A stretch of 15,599 bases of DNA from an uncultured Mediterranea sp. Lineage in GTDB: Bacteria > Bacteroidota > Bacteroidia > Bacteroidales > Bacteroidaceae. Where the stretch lies: contig CAMGAL010000016.1 in assembly GCA_946007445.1 (NCBI GenBank), positions 1-15,599 of the forward strand. The letters are read 5' to 3'. Position numbers and translations under genes: made by a program. Below are positions 1-5,339 of the stretch, in pieces. The notes beneath the pieces were generated by a model that made no database searches, had not been told where the DNA came from, and saw only the letters and a list, made by a program, of their open reading frames with translations. Position 1 is the first letter of the stretch. The number at the start of each line of letters is the position of its first letter.

Positions 1-54
1 CCCGTGACCCCATGCGTGACAGGCATGTATTCTAACCAGCTGAACTAACGCACC
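1..54 (-). tRNA. tRNA-Asp (anticodon GTC), 3' part cut by window start
   Basis: Read on the minus strand, the sequence folds as a tRNA. The 5' acceptor strand GGTGCGT ends at 54. A D arm follows with GTTC pairing to GAAT, then a perfect 5-bp anticodon stem (CATGC with GCATG) closing the loop CTGTCAC, a 5-nt variable loop GGGTC, and the first strand of the T stem (ACGGG), where the window ends. The anticodon GTC lies at 18-20, so the tRNA decodes Asp codons GAC and GAU. The T loop, the acceptor 3' strand and any encoded CCA lie outside the window. A strong Bacteroidetes promoter sits about 40 bp upstream. Confidence 0.93.
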
Positions 55-94
55 AGAATGTCAATCTCATTGCCATCTCTCTCGATTGCGGGTG

Positions 95-125
95 CAAAGG
101 TAGATATTTTATTTGAATCTACAAA
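95..125 (-). promoter_or_regulatory. Bacteroidetes-type promoter for tRNA-Asp
   Basis: On the minus strand, TTTG (122-125) is followed after exactly 19 nt by TACCTTTG (95-102). This matches the Bacteroidetes primary sigma consensus TTTG-N19/20-TAnnTTTG at every defined position. Transcription should start near position 88, giving a leader of roughly 34 nt before the tRNA 5' end at 54. It is the only promoter in the window with both boxes at the canonical spacing. Confidence 0.8.
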
Positions 126-134
126 TATTCATGC

Positions 135-155
135 AAAAAAATATCGGATTTTTTT
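135..155 (-). terminator. Possible AT-only hairpin after the GNAT gene
   Basis: Seven A plus T (135-142) can pair with A plus seven T (148-155) around a 5-nt loop, 3 bp beyond the stop codon of the acetyltransferase gene. The stem has no GC pairs, so it would be weak. The position fits an end point for the recR operon before the tRNA promoter. It could also simply be AT-rich intergenic DNA. Confidence 0.3.
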
Positions 156-158
156 CTG

Positions 159-698
159 CTACTCCTCATCAGCCAGACGCTGCATCAAGCAAACATCCTG
201 ATACTCACCGTTGATGCACCACCACTGACGCAACAGACCACAATCGACAAAACCGCAGGAACGAAACAGTTGCCGACTGGCTTCGTTGCTACATGCCACA
301 TGAGCCGTGAGCTGGCGCAGGCGCAGGAAGCCGAATGCGTAATCGCATAGCAATCGCAAAGCTTCGCCGGCGTAGCCCTGACGTCGGTGGGAAGAGCGGA
401 TGGCAATGCCAACCTCGCCCCGACGATGCAGGGGCTGGAAGTCCGTGAGGTCAACGGTGCCCACCACCGACTCATCGTCGAGGCGGACTATCATCAGCCG
501 CAGCTGACGGTCGGCAAAGATGTCGCAATCGCTCTGTGCGATGTACTGCTTCAGCACATAGCGCGAATAGGGCACGGTGAAGTTGCTCACATCCCAGGCC
601 TCGGGGTCGTTCTCCATGGTGTAGAGTACCTCCAGGTCTTCGGGCTCTACGGCACGCAGCCGTACCTTATCGCCCACGAAATAGCGACGGCTGCTCAT
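159..698 (-). CDS. GNAT family N-acetyltransferase (RimJ/RimL or SpeG-like)
   Basis: The product is a 179-residue cytoplasmic acetyltransferase that should transfer acetyl from acetyl-CoA to an amine; the substrate is unknown. The fold order matches the Acetyltransf_3 group: an N-terminal strand and helix (about 10-60), a central sheet with EVGIAI (95-100), the acetyl-CoA pyrophosphate loop RRQGYAGEA (105-113, pattern R-x-x-G-x-A), and the C-terminal N-E-A-S-R-x-L-F-x-x-x-G-F segment (138-150) typical of RimL/SpeG-like enzymes. The ATG at 698 was chosen because GGAAGGAGG lies just upstream and because the ATG overlaps the stop of the preceding gene as ATGA. The frame stays open further upstream to 881, but that stretch is the antisense-like reading of the neighbouring membrane gene. 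It is the last gene of the recR operon. Confidence 0.88.
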   Translation of the reverse strand: MSSRRYFVGDKVRLRAVEPEDLEVLYTMENDPEAWDVSNFTVPYSRYVLKQYIAQSDCDIFADRQLRLMIVRLDDESVVGTVDLTDFQPLHRRGEVGIAIRSSHRRQGYAGEALRLLCDYAFGFLRLRQLTAHVACSNEASRQLFRSCGFVDCGLLRQWWCINGEYQDVCLMQRLADEE

Positions 699-1171
699 CG
701 GTCGCCTCCTTCCGAAGAGGCATGGTCGCCGTCGATATCCAGCTCGCGCCGTAGTCGCGCCTCGCCGGGCCAGCAGAAGAGGGAGGCAGTCAAGGCAATG
801 GCGGCACAGAGGGTACCCTTGGCGCTCCAAGTCAGATAATAGAGCAGGAGGCCTCCCCACAGCGGCAGGGCAAGCAGCCACAGACGCCAGGCATAGCCCC
901 GGCTACAAGCAGCCATGGCCTGCATCAGAGGCACGGAGTCGATGTAGCGGCGCTTCCACCACACCCATAGCTTCAGAGCCAGCGGGACGCATAGCGCTGT
1001 GAGCAGGATGACGATGCTCTCGCCTACATACACGCCCACGGCGTGAGAGGCATAGCAGCCGCTCCAATCGTCGAGACACTCACCCACCCCGACCAGCAGG
1101 ATGGCCGACAGCCAGAAGCAGGCATACATTCGTTTCAGATGCCGACTCAATCGGCTCAAAGGGTTGTTCAT
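695..1171 (-). CDS. Small four-helix integral membrane protein, unknown function
   Basis: I do not recognise a family. The 158-residue product has a basic N-terminus and four hydrophobic segments, roughly at residues 14-32, 46-72, 93-114 and 117-134. Between helices 2 and 3 is a basic loop (WWKRRYID), and the tail (135-158) is charged, with EARLRRELDIDGD followed by a Ser/Gly/acidic end. Positive-inside bias puts the N-terminus, the middle loop and the tail in the cytoplasm. The gene lies between recR (22-bp gap) and the acetyltransferase (ATGA overlap), so it is co-transcribed and probably translationally coupled to the latter. An in-frame ATG at 1180 would add three residues and is equally possible. 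No Shine-Dalgarno sequence decides between the two starts. The frame also extends to 1270, but that part lies inside recR and is unlikely to be translated. Confidence 0.72.
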   Translation of the reverse strand: MNNPLSRLSRHLKRMYACFWLSAILLVGVGECLDDWSGCYASHAVGVYVGESIVILLTALCVPLALKLWVWWKRRYIDSVPLMQAMAACSRGYAWRLWLLALPLWGGLLLYYLTWSAKGTLCAAIALTASLFCWPGEARLRRELDIDGDHASSEGGDR

Positions 1172-1193
1172 ATCTACCATATAGATGTACGTT

Positions 1194-1811
1194 TTACGTA
1201 GTACCATGAAAGGGGGTGCGATTGACAATGCTGCGGCCCAGCGTGACCTCGTCGGCGTATTCCAGCTCATCGCCTACGGCTATGCCGCGGGCAATGACCG
1301 AGAGCTTCACCCCACTCTGTTCCAGCTTGCGGTAGATGTAGAAGTTGGTCGTATCGCCCTCCATGGTGGTGCTCAATGCCAGGATGACCTCCTGGATGCC
1401 GCCAGCCTCCACCCGTTTCACCAAGCTGTCGATTTGCAGGTCGCTTGGGCCGATGCCGTCCATCGGCGAAATGACTCCGCCCAGCACATGATAGAGCCCG
1501 TGGAACTGCTGCGTGGACTCCACGGCCATGACGTCGCGGATGTTCTCCACCACACAGACCCCCGAGGCATCCCGGCGCGGATTGGCACAGATGCTGCATA
1601 GCTCGACATCCGAAATGTTGTGGCATACCTTACAATATTTGACCTCATGCTTGAGCGTCATGATGGCCTGACCGAAGGCATCGACCGCAGATGTCTCCTG
1701 CCGCAGCAGATGGAGCACCAGGCGCATGGCCGTCTTGCGTCCGATGCCTGGCAATTTGGCAAACTCGCCGACTGCCTTCTCCAGTAGTACCGATGGATAT
1801 TGTCCGTTCAT
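1194..1811 (-). CDS. recR: Recombination mediator protein RecR
   Basis: RecR works with RecF/RecO to load RecA onto SSB-coated single-stranded gaps during recombinational DNA repair. The 205-residue length is normal for the family. Visible domains in order are a helix-hairpin-helix around [10 protein letters not shown] (21-30), a four-cysteine zinc finger (C60, C63, C72, C75), a Toprim domain beginning at VCVVEN (85-90) and containing the conserved glycine/aspartate region DGIGPSDL (118-125), and the C-terminal stretch [19 protein letters not shown], with a terminal R-T-P-F. It is the first gene of a minus-strand operon with the membrane protein and GNAT gene. It is transcribed divergently from yihA/ysxC, with a -7 box 28 bp upstream of the start. 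Confidence 0.97.
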   Translation of the reverse strand: MNGQYPSVLLEKAVGEFAKLPGIGRKTAMRLVLHLLRQETSAVDAFGQAIMTLKHEVKYCKVCHNISDVELCSICANPRRDASGVCVVENIRDVMAVESTQQFHGLYHVLGGVISPMDGIGPSDLQIDSLVKRVEAGGIQEVILALSTTMEGDTTNFYIYRKLEQSGVKLSVIARGIAVGDELEYADEVTLGRSIVNRTPFHGTT

Positions 1812-1838
1812 AGTCTATAAAATCCGTTTAATCGGCGA

Positions 1839-1846
1839 CAAAGATA
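1839..1846 (-). promoter_or_regulatory. Putative -7 box of recR operon promoter
   Basis: On the minus strand TATCTTTG fits the Bacteroidetes -7 consensus TAnnTTTG and lies 28 bp upstream of the recR ATG. No good TTTG is visible at 19-21 bp further upstream, so the -33 element is weak. The 111-bp gap between recR and yihA/ysxC also holds the divergent promoter. Confidence 0.5.
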
Positions 1847-1888
1847 CGCAGTATTTCGATGGGAGCAGGGGGTTTCTGAAAAAAATAT

Positions 1889-1896
1889 TATCTTTG
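1889..1896 (+). promoter_or_regulatory. Putative -7 box of yihA/ysxC promoter
   Basis: TATCTTTG fits TAnnTTTG and ends 26 bp before the yihA/ysxC ATG. As for the recR promoter, a clear -33 TTTG at the right distance is missing. An A-rich tract lies immediately upstream (1879-1886). The two -7 boxes in this divergent gap are identical in sequence. Confidence 0.55.
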
Positions 1897-1922
1897 CCGG
1901 CCTAAACAAACGAAATAACGAT

Positions 1923-2522
1923 ATGCAGATAAACAGTGCAGAATTTGTCATCAGCAACACCGACGTGCGCAAGTGCCCCGACGGTCAGTTACCCGAGTAT
2001 GCCTTCATAGGGCGTTCCAACGTAGGCAAATCCAGCCTGATCAACATGCTGACCGGCCGCAGGGGACTGGCCATGACCTCCGCTACGCCGGGCAAGACCA
2101 TGCTGATCAACCATTTCCTTATCAACAAGCAGTGGTACATCGTCGACCTGCCCGGCTATGGATTTGCCCGCCGCGGACAGAAGGGCAAGGAGCAGATAGA
2201 GCGCATCATACACAGCTACATCCTGCAACGGGCTCAGATGACCTGCCTCTTCGTGCTCATTGACAGCCGCCACGAGCCGCAGCGCATCGACCTGGAGTTC
2301 ATCGAATGGCTGGGCGAGAACGGCGTACCTTTCGCACTGGTCTTCACGAAGGCCGACAAGATGAAGCCTGGTGCTCTGAGCGCGAACACAGGCCGCTACC
2401 TGCTGAAGCTACAAGAACAGTGGGAAGAACTGCCGCCCCACTTCATCACCTCGTCCGAAGAGCGACTGGGCAGGGAGGAACTGCTGGAGTACATCGACAA
2501 CATCAACAAACAACTCAAATAA
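1923..2522 (+). CDS. yihA: Ribosome biogenesis GTP-binding protein YihA/YsxC (EngB)
   Basis: This is a small TRAFAC-class GTPase needed for late assembly of the large ribosomal subunit. The 199-residue length is typical. All nucleotide-binding motifs are present: G1 GRSNVGKS (30-37), G2 around TPGKT (55-59), G3 DLPGYG (75-80), G4 TKAD (142-145) and G5 TSSE (176-179). The segment [10 protein letters not shown] after G3 is also family-typical. There is no signal peptide or membrane segment, so it acts in the cytoplasm. The start at 1923 is supported by the -7 box 26 bp upstream and by alignment of the N-terminus with the family pattern. It is followed after 20 bp by the DUF4923-type gene, probably on the same transcript. 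Confidence 0.97.
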   Translation: MQINSAEFVISNTDVRKCPDGQLPEYAFIGRSNVGKSSLINMLTGRRGLAMTSATPGKTMLINHFLINKQWYIVDLPGYGFARRGQKGKEQIERIIHSYILQRAQMTCLFVLIDSRHEPQRIDLEFIEWLGENGVPFALVFTKADKMKPGALSANTGRYLLKLQEQWEELPPHFITSSEERLGREELLEYIDNINKQLK

Positions 2523-2542
2523 CAAAAAAACATCACATCACA

Positions 2543-3148
2543 ATGAAAAGAATGAATCTCAGCATCGTGCTGCTTGTTGCTACAGCCCTTCTGACCAGTT
2601 TGAACAGCCAAGCCCAGTCCTTGCAAGACTTGCTTAACAAAGAGAATGTAGAAAAGGCTATCAACGCCCTGACCGGGAAAAATACCACCACCGACCTGAC
2701 GGGCACTTGGGTCTATGCGGGACCGGCCGTAGAGTTTGAATCAGACAACCTGCTGGCCAAGGCTGGAGGCAGTGTGGCCTCCAGTACGGTGGAGAGCAAG
2801 ATGAACGAGTATCTGGCCAAGGTGGGCATCAAGGAGGGAGAAATGTCGTTCACGTTCAATGCCGACAGCCCCTTCACCTCCAACGCAGCCGGTCGCCAGC
2901 TGCAAGGCACCTACTCTTACCAACCGGAGTCGAAAACCATGCAGTTGAAGTTCTCACGCCTGCTCAACCTCAACGCCCAGGTGAACTGCACCTCCACGCA
3001 GATGGACCTGCTCTTCAAGTCGGACAAACTGCTCGCCCTCATCACCTACCTGAGCAAAAAGAGCAGCAACCGCACCCTGAAGAGCATCAGCTCTCTGGCC
3101 GAGAACTATAACGGCATGATGACGGGGCTCTCCCTGAAGAAGCAATAG
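2543..3148 (+). CDS. Secreted DUF4923-like (lipocalin-like) protein
   Basis: The product is 201 residues, with a signal peptide (basic MKRMN, hydrophobic core 7-19, likely cleavage after SQAQ near residue 25). The mature part has an N-terminal helix (SLQDLLNKENVEKAINALTG), then LTGTWVYAGPAVEFESDNLL (52-71), which I associate with the Bacteroidetes DUF4923 family, and then a beta-rich body up to about residue 170. Function is unknown; the family is thought to be periplasmic or envelope-located. The start at 2543 was chosen because the signal peptide begins there. The same frame is open back to 2306, but that part overlaps yihA/ysxC out of frame. It lies 20 bp after yihA/ysxC with no visible promoter, so the two probably form one unit. 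Its 3' end faces the carboxyltransferase gene across a structured repeat. Confidence 0.8.
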   Translation: MKRMNLSIVLLVATALLTSLNSQAQSLQDLLNKENVEKAINALTGKNTTTDLTGTWVYAGPAVEFESDNLLAKAGGSVASSTVESKMNEYLAKVGIKEGEMSFTFNADSPFTSNAAGRQLQGTYSYQPESKTMQLKFSRLLNLNAQVNCTSTQMDLLFKSDKLLALITYLSKKSSNRTLKSISSLAENYNGMMTGLSLKKQ

Positions 3149-3182
3149 TTCTCGTTGGGCTGATTACGCTACGAAACTCTGC

Positions 3183-3290
3183 ACCTGCGCCCTACCAAGG
3201 CCGCAGTTTCTTCGCTCGGCTTCGCTTATTTTTCCTCTCTATAGGAACGGCGTTTGAACGAAGAAACTACGGAGTTGGTAGGGCGCAGGT
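3183..3290. repeat. Long imperfect inverted repeat (32-nt arms) between convergent genes
   Basis: The left arm 3183-3214 pairs with the right arm 3259-3290 at 29 of 32 positions. Mismatches are at 3199/3274, 3200/3273 and 3204/3269. The outer 16 bp are perfect (beginning ACCTGCGCCC) and the inner end pairs AGTTTCTTCG with CGAAGAAACT. The loop is 44 nt. The element sits 34 bp after the DUF4923-like stop codon and 45 bp before the stop codon of the oppositely oriented carboxyltransferase gene. It could act as a bidirectional transcription barrier. The long arms and big loop are more like a dispersed REP/MITE-type repeat than an ordinary Rho-independent terminator, and no U-tract directly follows either arm. 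Confidence 0.7.
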
Positions 3291-3309
3291 AGGGAGAAGG
3301 TAGGGAGAA
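3277..3309. repeat. Three tandem 11-bp units
   Basis: The unit GGTAGGGAGAA occurs twice back to back (3288-3298 and 3299-3309). It is preceded directly by a related copy (3277-3287) that begins GGTAGGG and ends CGCA. The first unit overlaps the right arm of the long inverted repeat. The last unit forms the left side of a second, shorter hairpin. Confidence 0.75.
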
Positions 3310-3326
3310 GGTCCGGACTCCCTACC
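3299..3326. terminator. Short hairpin, possible terminator for convergent genes
   Basis: GGTAGGGAG (3299-3307) pairs perfectly with CTCCCTACC (3318-3326) over 9 bp, closing a 10-nt loop that itself contains GTCCGGA. The upstream 11-bp repeat copy (3288-3296) could pair with the same right side instead. No T-tract follows on either strand, so intrinsic termination is uncertain. Confidence 0.4.
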
Positions 3327-3335
3327 ACGTTCAGG

Positions 3336-5111
3336 TCAAGCCGGTTCTTCTACCCGTTCGATGTAGCCCAGCACATCGCCCTTGGCAACCATTGCCCCCT
3401 GCTTGGCACACACCTCGATGATGCGGCCGCTGAAGTTGGCTTGGATGCGCTCGTGCGCTCCCCAGGGCGTCGTGATGTAGCAGAAGGTGTCTTCGGGCTC
3501 ATACTTGTGTCCCACCTCGGGCGGCATAGAGGGATTTTCCACATCAATCTCCCAGATGACGCGCCCTTTCTCGCGGGCGGTGATGGGTTCGGCCTTGGCC
3601 CGCTTCAGCTTCTTGACATCCTCGTCGGTGAATCCCTTGCCTAACAGAGCTGACTCCTTGGCGCGCTGCAGGTCGGCTTCGAAGCGCTTCTTGGCCACGC
3701 CGGACTTGTAGTCGCGATACTGGCGGTCGTGCATGGCCAGCTCGAAGAGTTCCTCGTCGTCAGGTCCCAGTTCCCAGCCATTCTCCTTCATCTCCTTGCG
3801 GTATTCGTCCAGCTGGTCGGGGTAATAGGATTGCGGGTCGGCTTCGGTGAACTCGAAGTTGTTCTTCTTGGCCAGTTCGATGATTTCGGGGTCGAGCTTG
3901 CCGGGCAGTCGTCCGCTCTTGCCGAGTATCATGCCCCAGGTATTGTTGTCTATCATGGTCCAGCGCTCTTCGCCTTTGACGCGTGCCATGACGTTCATCA
4001 GCGCCACGTTCTTGACATACTGGCTGAAGGGAGTCACCAAAGGAGGATAGCCCAACTTAGGCCATACATACTCTACCTCGTCGAACAGCATGACCAGCAG
4101 GTCGTCGATGCTCAGCTCGGGCTGCCCCTTGCCTTTCAATATCAGATTGATGCCTGCATGGACACCCTTCAAGTCGGCCATCATGGAGCCCATCATACCG
4201 CCCGGCAGTCCGCACTTGAGCAGCAGGGATGACATGTGTTTGTTGGTGGGATCCATGAAGTAGCCCAGGAAGTCGTCAATGAACTCCTGCGTCAAGGCAC
4301 GGGCCTTCATGTATGCTTTCATATTGATATCGGGTACTTGGAAACCTTTGTCCCTCAACATGGCCTGTACGGAGATGACATCGGGATGTACCTTGCCCCA
4401 GGATAGCGGTTCCATGGCCACGTCGATGATGTCGGCACCATTCTCGCACACCTCCAGGATGGAAGCCATCGATAGGCCCGGTCCGCTATGGCCATGATAC
4501 TGGATGATGACCTCGGGATGCTTCTGCTTGATGGCTGCGGTCAGGCTGCCCAAGAAGCCCGGACGACCGATGCCTGCCATGTCCTTCAGACAGATTTCGG
4601 GAGCTCCGGCCTCAATCAGCTGGTCGGCAATGCCGGCATAATACTCAACTGTATGTACGGGCGAATAGGTGATGCAGAGCGTGGCTTGCGGAATCATGCC
4701 TGCCTCCAAAGCATACTTGATGGAGGGGATGATGTTGCGCGTTTCGTTCAGACCACAGAAGATACGGGTGATGTCTACCCCCTGGGCGTGCTTGACCTTA
4801 TACATCAGGCGGCGTACGTCGGCCGGTACCGGGTACATGCGCAAGGCGTTGAGTCCGCGGTCGAGCATGTGAGTCTGGATGCCCGCTTCACGCAGGGGCT
4901 TGGTAAAGGTTCGGACGGCTTTGTTGGGATTCTCACCATAGAGCAGATTGACCTGTTCGAAAGCACCTCCGTTGGTCTCCACACGGGCAAAGCACCCCAT
5001 CTCTACAATCACCGGAGCGATGCGCTCCAATTGGTCCACACGAGGCTGGTACTTACCGGAAGACTGCCACATATCCCGGTATACTAAACTGAATTTGATT
5101 TCCTTCTTCAT
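3336..5111 (-). CDS. Carboxyltransferase-domain protein, PycB/OadA type, with a degenerate biotinyl-like domain
   Basis: The 591-residue protein has the architecture of pyruvate carboxylase subunit B or oxaloacetate decarboxylase alpha. An HMGL-like carboxyltransferase barrel occupies about residues 5-270, a conserved PYC/OADA domain about 290-470, and a lipoyl/biotinyl-like domain about 535-587. Metal-binding residues expected for this family are visible: D13 (in YRDMW), K176 (in CLKDMAG, the lysine carbamylated in pyruvate carboxylase), and H206 and H208 (in QYHGHSG). The substrate-binding PGG loop is at 303-305. In the C-terminal domain the usual E-A-M-K-M biotinylation site is replaced by TTPWGAHE (547-554), with no lysine nearby, although the flanking CYI and FSGRI strands are kept. 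It may therefore use a separate biotin carrier, or not be biotin-dependent. It is a single-gene unit on the minus strand with no carboxylase partner genes beside it, and is divergent from the hybrid regulator. Confidence 0.85.
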   Translation of the reverse strand: MKKEIKFSLVYRDMWQSSGKYQPRVDQLERIAPVIVEMGCFARVETNGGAFEQVNLLYGENPNKAVRTFTKPLREAGIQTHMLDRGLNALRMYPVPADVRRLMYKVKHAQGVDITRIFCGLNETRNIIPSIKYALEAGMIPQATLCITYSPVHTVEYYAGIADQLIEAGAPEICLKDMAGIGRPGFLGSLTAAIKQKHPEVIIQYHGHSGPGLSMASILEVCENGADIIDVAMEPLSWGKVHPDVISVQAMLRDKGFQVPDINMKAYMKARALTQEFIDDFLGYFMDPTNKHMSSLLLKCGLPGGMMGSMMADLKGVHAGINLILKGKGQPELSIDDLLVMLFDEVEYVWPKLGYPPLVTPFSQYVKNVALMNVMARVKGEERWTMIDNNTWGMILGKSGRLPGKLDPEIIELAKKNNFEFTEADPQSYYPDQLDEYRKEMKENGWELGPDDEELFELAMHDRQYRDYKSGVAKKRFEADLQRAKESALLGKGFTDEDVKKLKRAKAEPITAREKGRVIWEIDVENPSMPPEVGHKYEPEDTFCYITTPWGAHERIQANFSGRIIEVCAKQGAMVAKGDVLGYIERVEEPA

Positions 5112-5162
5112 AGTTCTTAAAAACAGATTAAGCGTTATACTTTTCGGGTCTGAATTGTCCTA

Positions 5163-5170
5163 CAAATGTA
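5163..5170 (-). promoter_or_regulatory. Putative -7 box of carboxyltransferase gene promoter
   Basis: On the minus strand TACATTTG matches TAnnTTTG, 51 bp upstream of the ATG at 5111. The expected start point is near 5156, giving a leader of about 45 nt. A clear TTTG at 19-21 bp is missing. That position is occupied by the palindrome at 5181-5203. Confidence 0.5.
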
Positions 5171-5180
5171 GAGCTTTTCT

Positions 5181-5203
5181 GCATAAATATTCGATTTTTA
5201 TGC
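5181..5203. promoter_or_regulatory. Operator-like palindrome in the divergent promoter region
   Basis: The 23-bp element has 7-bp perfect arms, GCATAAA and TTTATGC, around an AT-rich centre containing TCGA-like sequence. It covers the place where the -33 element of the minus-strand carboxyltransferase promoter should be, and lies about 95 bp upstream of the -7 box of the hybrid regulator. A dimeric regulator binding here could affect either gene. AT-rich palindromes of this length can also occur by chance. Confidence 0.35.
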
Positions 5204-5298
5204 GGAAATTTTAGGCACAAATCGTATGTTATAAATCATGTTTCGAGAGCAGGTCTTGAAAATTGGAGCAAACATGCCCTTCATTCCATACTTTTTCC

Positions 5299-5306
5299 TA
5301 CATTTG
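5299..5306 (+). promoter_or_regulatory. Putative -7 box of hybrid regulator promoter
   Basis: TACATTTG fits TAnnTTTG and lies 33 bp upstream of the ATG at 5340. This argues that the true protein start is downstream of here and not at the earlier in-frame ATG at 5238. The DNA just upstream holds two pyrimidine boxes, TTCATTCC (5280-5287) and TTTTTCC (5292-5298), spaced about one helical turn apart. No clear -33 TTTG is visible. Confidence 0.5.
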
Positions 5307-5339
5307 CCCATTCATAGAGAGAGAGTAAACGTGAAAAAC

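Noticed and set aside
1..158. tRNA end considered as an attachment site for an integrated element
   Set aside because: No integrase, no direct repeat of the tRNA end and no mobile genes are seen, and the tRNA 3' end lies outside the window.
699..881. 61-residue N-terminal extension of the GNAT protein
   Set aside because: The extension is the out-of-frame reading of the membrane-protein gene; the ATG at 698 has a strong Shine-Dalgarno sequence and aligns with the family start.
2306..2542. Extension of the DUF4923-like frame into yihA/ysxC
   Set aside because: It overlaps the GTPase gene out of frame, and the signal peptide begins at 2543.
3277..3326. Short tandem repeats considered as a CRISPR fragment
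   Set aside because: The units are 11 bp with no spacers, and no cas genes are present.
5238..5339. N-terminal extension of the HTCS to the ATG at 5238
   Set aside because: A -7 promoter box lies within this stretch (5299-5306), and the membrane/signal segment follows directly after the ATG at 5340.
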